A stretch of 64,000 nt of DNA from Capitulum mitella. Taxonomy: Eukaryota > Arthropoda > Thecostraca > Pollicipedomorpha > Pollicipedidae. Shown in pieces: positions 1 to 11,345 of the stretch. The first letter of the stretch is position 1; every line of letters begins with the position of its first letter. The stretch spans positions 6,991,115-7,055,114 of the forward strand of contig CP099839.1 in NCBI GenBank assembly GCA_030062745.1, given 5' to 3'. A program made the translations under genes and the position numbers. A model generated the notes under the pieces. The model was not told the DNA's origin and did no database searches. It saw only the letters and a list, made by a program, of their open reading frames with translations.

Positions 1-780
1 AATAATGTTGATTCACATGAAGGGGCTTCAGGTCAGGTCTGATCACATTTTGGGTGAACTAACAAAAACGAGTCTAAAACACAGTTTTGATTATCTCTAA
101 GGCATGAATAGCACTAAAGTCGATTTAGGTGTCCAAAATTGCACCAAGACGTTTCCAAGATGTGAAATGGCATTAGGTCACCTGAAGCCATGGGAAGTCA
201 CCGTGGCGATACTAAGTTCACACAAGGATTTCCAACTTTATCTCTCCCGTTTATTTCATGAGTCATTGGCTGAACTAGTAAAAAAAACTGAAACCCAAGT
301 GTGCTTCAAATAAGGTCATGATCCTACGTCAGGTCAGATCATATGACCGACCTTATATAGCGTCCTACTGATCACGTTTTTTTCAATCCAGGGCTTCGGT
401 CCAAAGGTACTCCTCACCTTTTGGTTTGCAATGTTGTTGATCCTCGACAGAAGACGACATGAAGCAAAGAAAACGGTTGAACGTTAGGTAAGGTCACAAA
501 GTTGGGTCAGGTCACCTGGGGTTATGAGCGTTCTAGTCTCTCGGCACTAAAAATGTTCGTACGAATTATTTCCACCGTGCCGGAAGCATACATGGCCAAC
601 AACTCCCAAACAACGTTCGACAATGAAAGCAAAATGAAAAATGGCATTAGATAAGGTCGCCTGAGGCGATATGTGATGATATACATATCATAAATTATGT
701 TCCACAGTAATTTACATTCTTTTAGCTTTCCATTGGCATGATCAGAATTACTCTGGCTTAATGAGGGCGGAGCTAAAGGT
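1..780. repeat. AGGTCA-rich diverged interspersed repeat
   Basis: No gene is visible. The stretch is AT-rich and repeatedly contains the hexamer AGGTCA, often as overlapping direct pairs (near 29-39, 326-342 and 502-520). The same texture recurs at 28.9-30.7, 36.3-38.0 and 41.3-41.7 kb, so I read it as an old, dispersed repeat. No element ends are seen here. Confidence 0.5.
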
Positions 781-1796
781 CGTCACAGAACGCCCTATTT
801 TTCACATATACGGACCAAGAAGTCGCTTTATTTTTCAAAACTTACCAAAAACTTCGACAGCTTTAGAACGGTCGCATGGTGGGGCAAAAGGTTGCACGAT
901 TTTTCAGAATTATCAAACAACTTTGAGTTCTTAAAAACGTACTCATGGTGGGCTTCCCATTGCTTCGAAACACCCCCTCCCCCTCCGGCTCCGGCCGCCC
1001 ACGTCAGGACGCCGGTTGTGTGAGGGTTAATACTTCTCTGGAGCGACTTTCTGATTGCTTCTGATCTGGAAGGAGCTTGGTGGGAACTCTGTAGAAGCGC
1101 GTCTGTGGGCATATTTCTGTGATCTCTCCACGGTCCCAAGGGCATGTGCGACGTTGGCTCCAATCTAATGCGAGAAAGCCCCAGGAACGGCGTCTTCAGA
1201 AAGCCGCTTAAAAAGGGCTTCACCGGAGCGACCTCCACCGAGGGTATTTCACACGCGGCTGGAAGACGTTGCGAGCAGAGCCCCGCTGGCTTTTCGTTCG
1301 GATGCCGACCCAGCGTACCATGTTCCGTCGGTGGGAAGTGTGGGAAAAAACGCCTGCAGGCCTTCAGCGCCACGGTCCGACGCCCGCAGCTCCGACCTTG
1401 CGGTCTTACTGAAGTCTAATAATGCCCTTGGTCCAACATATCTGAGCCGGGCCCCAGTGTCTGGAACACACAGTCCCGAGCGATTCGCAGACCAAATCCA
1501 TCGCGTCTTCACCTCTCACCGTGTTAAGCAGGCAGGCTACTAGTGTCCGGCAAGAATAGACTGTGCAGGGCAAGTTAACGATTCGGAGGGGCTCTGTAAC
1601 CATGGATGTCATTCCATGAAACGCATAGGTGCAGAGGCAGGTCCAGCCAACTTTGCTTGAAGAGATCAAACCAGGGGGGCGTGTCATCCCTTCAGCGGCC
1701 TTAGGGAGGAAAATACCAATGACGCCACAGTCTGGGCAATTCTGGCGCAGCTCATGGCGGAGCTTGGTGCAACACATATTTAAACCAGTCCAAGCG
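781..1796. other. Intergenic, no gene recognised
   Basis: Short open frames exist on both strands through the more GC-rich part (about 950-1550), but they overlap one another, lack recognisable domains and show no splice-site framing. Nothing functional can be supported. Confidence 0.5.
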
Positions 1797-4722
1797 AAAA
1801 ACTTACAGGCCCAAAAACCCGAATGTATGCCTGCCAGCACCACCGTACATTCATTTCGTTTCATGGAATAACATAGTAACAATACTGTTTTCATCAGAAA
1901 GCAAATGTAGCAAGAACAAATCCATGCATCTCACAAGCTTATGGCAGACTATAGCGCTTTTACAGCCGATTTTCTACTTTTGAACGTAGACGAAACTAGC
2001 CCTTAGTTCACAACCGCTGCCGGAAAAAGCAGGCGGGTGAAAATTATAAAGAATTAGACAAAGATGCCTGTTATGTTACCGTCCAGCCGACCAGTAACGA
2101 CAGCGGCGCGCCGGGGTGCCGGTCTCTGTGAAACTGCTGCGCCTCTCGCGGCCGAGGAGCGGACACCAGTGCGCACAATAACCAGGGTGGCGGCCACGTT
2201 TGGCTGCGCGCTGGCGTTACAGTTAATGCATGCACTGTATTTTACAATCGGTGTTGAGCTGCCACCCGTATCTCTCAGCGAATTTACATACTGCCGTGAC
2301 TCTTCCTGCGTCGACTTCCCAACCATTCCTGGCAGGTATACATGCTATTAATGTGAAAATATCAGAAACGGCTAATATACCTAATTTGGATGCAGTAGCC
2401 ACAGTCGTGACCAATGCAAACACGTGCATAAAGGACTCTTCATTCGGTCAAAGGGTTCAAATATAAAATGTGAATTACAAGTACTTTTGTGAGGAACTTG
2501 CAGTAGTAGATTCATAGTAGCGTTGTGTGCTATTGCGGTGGATTGGATGGTTTTAAGTACAGGAAATCGTATCACTTGGTAGCTGGGATATGTCACTCCT
2601 GTTTCTGCAACTATAAGGATGGACGCTTTCCGTTTGGGAAGGGCTCATTCGGTCTCCCGGGACCTCGAGAACCAGCCGACGGATTTGATTACAAACAACT
2701 GCATTTTTAGAGAAAGGTACTCCGAAAATGTTGTAAGGGCTGGATACAGGGTGAAAATAAATTCAAAAAGCGAGTAATTTTATTTTGCTATATCTCTTAT
2801 GTGTAATGGCTGATCTTATTGTAACTGGCATGGATCGAGAACTAGTCAAAAGGACTCCTCTCTTCGGACCAGAAATTCATAATTACGAAATTACACATAA
2901 ATGTTCGTTCATGGCCTCAAAAATGCGAGGAAAGTTTATTGAAAATTGGATTAACCCATTAACCCCAGACTTAAAAACGAAATTTGAATGATCAACGACT
3001 TTTATGATCGTCTCCAAAGTCTGATACTGTTTACGTCAAAGTTTAGCCAACAACTGCCAACGCTTCATTGCGTGCTGGCAGCGTCTAAGGCTTCACAGAA
3101 CCTCCCAGAACCCACACTCAGAACAATGTCTGGCCATCCTGTGTATGGGACACTGGACGTCAGTGGGCTAAAATGGAAGTCAAAAATCTTCTTTCAGCTT
3201 TCACTTGACATATCGCATTTAAAAACAACAAATCGTATTACATTCTTTGCGTAATGTTGCCATAGTCGGTGCCAGGTGCATGAAAAGGAAAATGTCAGTC
3301 GTATTTTTATCATTTGAACTTAATGAGCTTTGACTTCAAATAGCTTCAGATAACCTCAAAGTCAAAGTGACCTTCGATTCATCCCCTAGTATTTGAAAAC
3401 GATTCTAATGATCTGAATTGACTGCATTCTTCAATGTCCTGTTTATGGCAGTCGTGATGATAATGGACATACGCGCTCACATTTTGGGTCATAGCTCCCT
3501 TAGCGGACAGGATATGGGCCTGAACCTTGAAACACATGCATCAGACATTGAACTTAGTACAATACATTCATTTTAATTCGGAAAATCAACGTAAAAATAC
3601 ATGCATAAAACCAAAATTTGACTCGTTGACCAAGATTTGAGAAATGACTTCGGTTAAATATTTGGCCTGGTTATACACCTACACATCTATATAAAGTTCT
3701 GAATTCTGCCTTAAAAACTGCATTTTGGGCAGCCCTTTCCTTGGCACTTTAACGATGCCAATGGTTAAATAGGAACAGGAAAAGGGTTAAATGTAAATGG
3801 AAAAACTCGGCGTCGTAATGGGAAGTGATCAGGATAAGCGCAATCCATGACATATCTGCGCATTTCCTCTTATTGTTTTTGCTACCAGCAGCACCCTCTA
3901 TCCACAAAGCCTTGCTGGAAACCCAACAATACAATGCATATCCATCGAATCAACAACGAAAAATTAAAATTCGGTGGTGGATCCCGATCATGATTTAATG
4001 TCTTGATCGCACAGCTACACTTTCAAGATATCACTGCATTCTTTGCCCTTCGTAGCATTCAGGGAAAGTTTAATGTAATTCAGGTCTTCTTTACATGCAT
4101 CGACTTCTCATTAATTGTGCACGTTTACCGAAAATGTAGGGAAACGCTAACGTATAGATGCATAAAACCAGAGCAGAGGGTCTTTCCTTTTTAAACTAAC
4201 GAACAAAATTATTCATTGACCCAAATGTTGAGTTCAGATTTGTACTAGTAGTAACTAGTAACTCAACCAGACCTGTATATGAACATCCCTTTATCCCGTT
4301 TCATTTTTAGCAGCCCCCAGCGAGACTAAAGGAGCAAAAATTTCTCTGATACATGATATGCGGTGGAAATATGGCAATCAATGTACTTAGTAGATCGTCG
4401 AGGTTAGGAACGTCTGCATCGTGACAAGTACAATGCATTTAGGACACGCGATTTACCAATCCCATCTCCGTGTCCAATACGACGACGAAGTTAGGTAAAT
4501 ATAGATACAAACTGTACCATGTCAAGAAATGGAGTTTGGGCGTTTCATTATTGGGAATGAAACAAAGCATACTTAGAATTTTGTTCACACACTTCCTCGC
4601 GCGTTAATGAGACCTCCATATCTATATCCAACAATGATATCCGACAATGGCTCAAGGGAAGTCGATACCAGACATCCAAGGTCAGGCAAACCGACAGTCA
4701 CTCCGGTTGGGAAGGCTGAAAT
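1797..4722 (+). repeat. Left arm of a long imperfect inverted repeat
   Basis: This arm matches the reverse complement of 6355-8230 along its whole length, apart from an insertion at about 2919-4008. Matching blocks include 1800-2915 with 7120-8225, and 4009-4722 with 6355-7110. By eye, identity in the sampled blocks is roughly 85-90 percent. The open frames inside it are mirrored in the other arm, but they differ at many amino-acid-changing positions (for example 2525-2710 against 7323-7508), so the repeat does not look like conserved coding DNA. It could be two copies of one transposon inserted head to head, or a fold-back element. Neither end shows an obvious terminal repeat or target duplication. 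Confidence 0.85.
2919..4008. repeat. 1.1-kb insertion in the left arm
   Basis: The right arm runs without a break through the point corresponding to 2918/4009, so this block was gained on the left or lost on the right. It holds TTAACCC near 2950, TTAA-containing sequence near 3740-3790 and AGGTCA-like words (about 3350-3375), resembling the dispersed repeats elsewhere in the window. I could not define a clean target-site duplication. Confidence 0.65.
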
Positions 4723-6354
4723 ATTGCTGCGTTCCTTTTATTTTCACTTTAATGAAATGCATCGCGAATCGCATTCAACTTGCAGCGGCTGGTTAGTCAG
4801 CCCTAATCTCAGTCAGTTCAGACTGCCGTAAGCCAGGTCAACCAGCTCCGAGTCATGCCAGCCAATTCTGATCCGGGTCGTATTGATCTGAGAGGAGGCC
4901 AACATACACAGAGGTGGCTCATCCTGTCCAGATCCGGACTGACACACTCTCAGCTAGATCAGTCTACCTTCAGCAAAGCAAGCACACCTTCAGCCAGGCC
5001 ACAACACCCTCGGCCAGGTCATCCTTCCCTCAACCAGGTCAACCCACCTTCAGCTAGCCCATAATGCTACAGACGCCATAGCAATCCTGCTCTGGGAGTA
5101 GAAAAATTAGAAGTTGGCTTTCTAAAGAAGAAGCATTCGTTGACTCTTCTTGCAAGTTTTGATGAACTCAGCCCATCTCATGTTCCAGAACCTCTTTCAG
5201 GAAGATCGTTTAATTCAGGTGTTGTTTTCACCTTATTAAAACGGCCCACTTAAGATGTTTGCAATGCAGCAGCCGACTGCCCCCTCCTCCGCCGAGCTAA
5301 TGACGGAGCCTCAGCTCCACCCATTGTTGGCTGAAAAGGCTGCAGCCTGTGTACAGTTCAGAACCTGAAACGATGGCCACGAAAATTAAGAATGAATATG
5401 AGAGCATGAGAATGAGTTTCGAAGAAGCCTGCGCAGGTACAAAGGTTTGCACGCATCCGACCGCCATGGGCTCCATCTGCCGCAACCGTCGAGCTTGTTA
5501 CGGGCTATATCTTCCGAAGCCGTCGAATGGATTTTGCCAAAGGCAGAAAATAATCCTCCATGTGACTTGTGATGTGTTCATCTCCACTAAAATGAAGCGG
5601 CCCGTTGTCCGCATCTTAGTCACGAGTAGACAAACGAAATTAAACGGGTGGTAGACGATGCGAGCACATACTTCGCTCGTTAAACTGATGAGTTTTCCGT
5701 AAAATGATCGAAGGAAGATGGATCCACACCACCACCTGCTTCGGCTCGTAATGAATTTGACGACGAATGTCTGATGAACCTGCTGAAATAGTATTCTTAA
5801 ACGCCATCAGTCACGTAGGGTCGAACGTCAGCAAAAGAACGAAATGAAACGATCCTGCTAGCCGCAAAACATGGTCCACTGTCCAGCACTGATCAGGTTT
5901 CGAAAGGCTAAGACACCGCTGCACTGGCCGAGGTTCAATGGCAGGGGCGATGCAGAGATGCCAGTCTTCATTAGTTCCGAAAGGAGGCTGAGGAGAAAAT
6001 CGAACCGATGAAATTCCAGGCGTGTCAGTCTTAGAGAACTACTCGCAAGCGAGATGCCTGGTTCCTGGTCACATCCATGGCTGGCAAGTTCTGCACACCT
6101 TGGACCATCAGTTATGGGGCTCAGTTATTTTACATCCAAACATGAAACTTCATGGAGCCACCTTGATGATTTCCTGCTTCCTAGCAAACGACCGTGCTGG
6201 AAGCCAGAGGTGGATTCAGCGAATACCCTAGGGCATATGGTCCGTCCCAGGGCGAAGGTGGGCTATAAACAATGTAATTGTTCGAATTTAGGGATGTCGC
6301 TATGTATAAAACACATGTTTATCTGGTAATGCTTGGGAAGGACATGTTTGTGTC
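4723..6354. other. Spacer between inverted-repeat arms
   Basis: Single-copy within the window as far as I can see. It includes a short degenerate tandem array (4950-5064). The open frames present (for example 5349-5654) carry no recognisable domain. If the inverted repeat is one element, this would be its interior, but no transposase-like sequence is visible. Confidence 0.5.
4950..5064 (+). repeat. Degenerate ~20-bp tandem repeat
   Basis: About six imperfect units of 19-21 bp, each close to CACACCTTCAGCCAGGCCA, run head to tail. The unit is not strictly 21 bp, so the apparent heptad pattern in one reading frame is probably a by-product rather than a protein repeat. Confidence 0.6.
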
Positions 6355-8230
6355 AGCCTTTCCAACCAGACAGACTGTCGGTTTGCCTGACCTTGGAGGT
6401 CTGGTATCGACTTCCCGGGAGTCATTGTCGGATGTCACTGCTGAATATAGATATGGAGGTCCCATTAACGCGCGAGGAAGTGTGTGAACATTATTCTAAG
6501 TATGCTTTATTGCATTCCCAATGATGAAACACCCAAGCTCCATTTCTTGACATGTTACGATTTGCATCTGTATTTACCAAACTTCGTCGTCGTGTTCGAC
6601 ACGGAGGTGGGATTACTAAATTGCGTGTCCTAAATGCATCGTACTTGTCGAGATACAGACGTTCCTTGTCTCGACAATCCACTAAGTATATTGGTTGCTA
6701 TATTTCCACCGCATGTCATGTATCGGAAATTTTTTTGCTCTATTAGCCTCGTTGGGGACTGCTAAAAATAAAACGGGATAAACGGGTGTTCACATATAGG
6801 TTTGGCTGAGTTACTAGTACAAATCTGAACTCAACATTCGGATGAATGAATCATTTTGTTCGTTGGCTTAAAAAGGAGAAATCCTGTGCTTTGCGTCATA
6901 GCCGGTACTTGAGAGAAGTAGCAATGTTTGTTGTATTGCCTTTATCGTGTGGAATTCCATGTGTCTCTTGTTATATGTTAGCGTTTCCTTACATTTTTGG
7001 TATCCGTGCAGAATTAACGAGAAGTCGATGCATATAAAGAAGACCTGAATTACATTTAACTTTCCCTAAATGCTACGAAGGACATAGATTGCAGTAATAT
7101 CTCGGAAGTGTAGGAAGTGCCATGAACGAACATTTATGCGTAATTTCGCAATTATGAATTTCTAGTCCGAAGAGACGAGTCCTTTTGACTAGCTCTCGAT
7201 CCATGCCAGTTACAGTAAGATCAGCCACCAAACATAAGAGATATAGGAAATAAAATTGCTCGGTTTTTGAATAAATTTTCACCCTGTATCCAGCCCTTAC
7301 AACATTTTCGGAGTATCTTTCTCTAAAAATGCAGTTGTTTGCAATCAAATCCGTCGGCTGGTTCTCGAGGTCTCGGGAGACCGAATAAGCCCTTTACAAA
7401 CGGAATGCGTCCATCCTTATAGTTGCAGAAACAGGAGTGACATATCCCAGCTACCAAATGAAACGATTTCCTGTACTTAAAACCATCCAATCCACCGCAA
7501 TAGCGCACAACGCTACTACGAAACTACTGCTGCAAGTTCCTCACAAAAGTACTTACAATTCACATTTTATATTTGAACCCTTTGACCGAATGAAGCGTCC
7601 TTTATGCACGTATTTGCTTTGGTCACTACTATGGATACTGCATTCAAATTAGGCATATTGGCCGTTTCTGACATTTCCACATTAATAGCATGTGTACTTG
7701 CCCGGAACGGTTGGGAAGTCGACGCAGGAAGAGTCACGGCAGTATGTAAATTCGCTGAGAGATACGGGTGACAGATCAATACCGATAGTAAAACACAGTC
7801 GATGCCTTTACTGTAACGCCAGCGCGCAGCCAAACGTGGCCGCCACCCTGGTTATTGTGCGCACTGGTGTCCGCTCCTCGGCCGCGAGAGGCGCAGCAGT
7901 TTCACAGAGACCGGTACCCCGGCGCGCCGCTGTCGTTACTGGTCGGCTGGACGGTAACATAACAGGCATCTTTATCTAATTCTTTATAATTTTCACCCAC
8001 CCGCCTTTTCCGGCAGCGGTTGTGAACTAACGGCTAGTTTCGCCTACGTTCAAAAGTAGAAAATCGGCTGTCAAAGCGCTATAGTTTGCCATAAGCTTGC
8101 GAGATGCATGTATTTGTTCTTGCTACGTTTGCTTTCTGATGCAAACAGTATTGTTACTATGCCATCCCATGAAACGAAATGAATGTACGGTGGTGCTGAC
8201 AGGCATACATTCGAGTTTTGGGGCCTTGCT
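6355..8230 (-). repeat. Right arm of the long inverted repeat
   Basis: Reverse-complement partner of 1797-4722 without the 1.1-kb insertion, so it gives the better picture of the unit: about 1.88 kb. The inner limit is near 6355 (matches 4722) and the outer limit near 8230 (matches 1797), just before a long TA microsatellite. Substitutions and small indels are spread evenly, as expected for neutral decay after duplication. Confidence 0.85.
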
Positions 8231-8269
8231 CGTGAAAAACATGTTACGCATGTTTTGATATATATCAGT

Positions 8270-8299
8270 TTATATATATATATATATATATATCAAATA

Positions 8300-8382
<83 letters not shown>
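8270..8382. repeat. (TA)n microsatellite
   Basis: About 110 bp of TA dinucleotides with a short interruption near 8294-8303, starting about 40 bp outside the right arm. Assembly length is likely to be approximate here. Confidence 0.95.
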
Positions 8383-8384
<2 letters not shown>

Positions 8385-11139
8385 AGAACCGGTCGGCAAA
8401 TTTTTCGAAAGTCCTGTTTAAAAGAGGCAACTTATCACACTAGCACTAAATATGCAAGTCCAACTGCTCTTCCGTCTGAAGTGCCCCCTTTTATATTTCA
8501 TTCCTTTGTCTGCCTCCGACTTCTCGTTATATGACTACAACAGACTTACGAGACCTGCAGCAGGTTTCGGGGCTCTTCTGGACAAACGTTTCGGCCACGT
8601 CCCAGGTGGCCGGAGAGCAAAGATTGATATGGAAAAGACGCGCGTCATGATATGGAACCAGTGTGAGACGCTCAGACTCATTTTGGTGTAAACGTGTTAT
8701 TTTGAGTTGGTTGGTTGGTTGGTTATTGGGGCTTAGGGGCGCACCGACTGCAGGGTCATTCGGCGCCCATTGTTTCGAGTTGGATGACAGGCATGTTGTC
8801 AGTGTGTCGTAAATATACACGTAAGCTTCCTTGACGACCTGCCGAGGATGCTTACGTGTTTTACAAGGACGCTTGTCATCACTAACTTCATGATTAACAG
8901 TTCTAGGTACCTGTACTTTGCCAACATTTCAACAGTTTAGAGTTAGTTACTAATAAATGAAAGCACATGGATGTTATATACATAAAGTGGCGAATTCATG
9001 CGTTGTGTGCTATTTATCAACCATAAGTTTACCTTAAAACTTGGTCATGGCCTTCGAACACAAAATCATGACGCCTCCTTGGAACGAAACGCCATGCCAC
9101 TGAAATAAGTCCCAGGTTGAATGAATGAATGTATTAGTTAATGAATCAAATGAAACAACCAAAAACGAAAAAATGCAAAAAGTGGTGTAATAAATGGACT
9201 GATGAAATGAATAAAACGCATGAACGGATTAATGAAATGAATGAAACGAAGGAATGGGTGAATATGAAATCATCAAATTAAGAGGACATATGAATGAATG
9301 AGCGGAGATGGGTGAGTTACACACAAATGTACAGAAGGTTGCGAAAATAATCGCAGAATTTGGCCCAAACATTACTAACACCTGTACTACAAAGCACATT
9401 ATCCGTACCTTCCAGCAAGATTAAAAACTAGCCATTACTTAATGCAGGCAGAAAGTCGTTGCACGCTCTAAGGTCACAGCAATTTTACGTTTGTAACGTC
9501 ACCAGAGGTGTCGATTTTTAGTCTTTTGCAGTGGTCATGCCTCTTCCCCAATATGGATTTTGACCCGTCCAAAAGTGATTTCCCCTCCCCAATATCATTT
9601 GCCGATTTTCACGAGGGCAATAAGCAATACTTACGAAAATAATGGTCGTTATAGATAACGCTTGATAGACAACATAGATTTAGCGGTTAGGGCCTCGGCT
9701 CAGCCCCCAACCGTTTGAAAAACAACACCCTAAACAATTTACGTTGTTCTGAACGGTCGCGAACGAGCCCTAAATTGGATGGAGAGTTCGAGAGTCGTCA
9801 ACGACGCCAGAAAGCTTGCTAATCATAGAAGTGCATAACAAGGTTGCTATCATCTGAGGTCAAGCTACAGTCCGAAATGTGAAACATGTGTGGCCAATCC
9901 GAGCAGAAGTACGGATAATCATCAGTTAACCCATTGGAGTCCGAAGGAAGGATAATTACCCCCTAACCCTTTCAAATATGCGACAATTCAAGGAACCTGA
10001 AAAAAATGCACCAGATACCGCAGAACTCATCAGGAAGCCTAACGTCGACAGCAGTCATATCTGGATGGAATTCCTGCACTTGAAAAACACCGTCTGAAAT
10101 CAAGACCATTGCAAAGTTATTGACGTACGTGAAAGACAAATAAGGGGAAGTTAGAACGTCACCTAGCTTGTCCTCGGTAGTTCATGAATAGGCATATGTA
10201 TCTATGCATAACGCGCGACGGACAAGGCCTATGGAATCGTCTTTGAGTACTTTGGGTGCATCTGGCTCCTATAGAATATCGTCAAAGTTGTTGGTTTAAA
10301 TCTCGACGTAATCCAGTCTTTCGAAATGGCAAGCGTGCAATGAAGAACCGTCGCAACAGGTCCTCCTCAGGATCGATGAACGGCTTGACTTGGACACCTC
10401 ACGACAGCCAGACATACCACTGGCGGAAACGTAGTTTGAGAGTTAAATAATTGACGACAAAAGTGACCCGAAAGCTATTAAAGCCAGCAGTCATGTTAAT
10501 TTTACGAATAGGAGGCCTAAGAAGCTTCACATGTAGTAAACGCTGTCGTGTGTACCGCAGACAAATAGGAGAATATATAATATGTAAATTGACGTGCACT
10601 GCCAGCAGATGAAGGGCGAATGAATGACAACACCGAAACGTTGCTGTTCCAAATAAAAGATATGAGTGGCATCTGATAAAATTTAGTTATATTTCCTTTA
10701 TTTGCATTGCAATTTGAGCAGCATATGCATAGTGGGTGCCATATTAAGAACGCACTATTCGCAAGCCAAGGCGGTGGCTGACATGTTCAAACGCACGTAT
10801 CATTCCCAGCCAGGCAACAGGAAGGTGCTTGATTATGGCAATGCATCTTTCGACTTCAGCCGATTCGTTGAGCTTTTTCCTGCCAAGCAGTTTTTATGCA
10901 GTACGTTGGGTACTGGGCTTAGGATAAGCACAAGCAGAACCAAACACATGGGAACGTACGGCCGTCGTTCAAGCGAACGACGGTCAAGATCATCCCCAGT
11001 CACTTTCCAGCAGTCACGGTGGTATCTAAGCCGGCAGCCTGAGTGAATGCATGGTCATTTACCATTTCATTAAGTCACTGATGAGCACACACAAGGTCTA
11101 TGGAATCTGCTCTGAGTGCATGACGCTTCATTCCTCGAA
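8383..11139. other. Intergenic DNA with short simple repeats
   Basis: No gene recognised. It contains a GGTT tract at 8707-8724 and degenerate GAAT/ATGA tetranucleotide DNA at about 9117-9302. A TTAACCC word at about 9932 resembles the TTAA-element ends described elsewhere, but no hairpin or partner end is seen. Confidence 0.5.
9117..9302 (+). repeat. Degenerate (GAAT)n tract
   Basis: Scattered GAATGAATGA and AATGAATGAAAC units separated by unrelated bases over about 185 bp: an eroded tetranucleotide microsatellite. Confidence 0.6.
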
Positions 11140-11345
11140 AACAGACGAACGTTCCGCGGACCGGCGGTCGCCATTGGAAAATCCCCGCCGCGGGGACGGC
11201 CGCTCGGCCGCCAGCACTAAAGGCTTTTATAGCTTCGGTCTGCCGATCGGCGGCCATTTTGTCGGATCCACGCAGAGACCCGGCAGTGACGCACGACAGG
11301 GGCACGAGATGTGTGCATCACCGCTGGAATGCCGCCCTCGGGGCA
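11140..11345. promoter_or_regulatory. GC-rich patch with GCCAT motifs
   Basis: A sharp CpG-rich island in AT-rich DNA. It includes GCCATT twice (near 11171 and 11254; GCCAT is the Pho/YY1 core) and a TTTTATAG word near 11224 of the type bound by posterior Hox proteins. This is compatible with a cis-regulatory element on the 3' side of Abd-B, but the short motifs alone prove nothing. Confidence 0.25.

Noticed and set aside
2525..2710. 61-codon open frame mirrored at 7323-7508 in the other arm
   Set aside because: Eight of 61 residues differ between the copies and there is no known domain; it is a by-product of the inverted repeat, not conserved coding.
5688..5730. CTGATGAG core suggesting a hammerhead ribozyme
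   Set aside because: The required GAAA box and flanking stems are missing; the same holds for CTGATGAG near 60811 and on the minus strand near 10030.
8183..8443. Open frame across the TA microsatellite
   Set aside because: It encodes an Ile-Tyr repeat from TA dinucleotides; not a gene.
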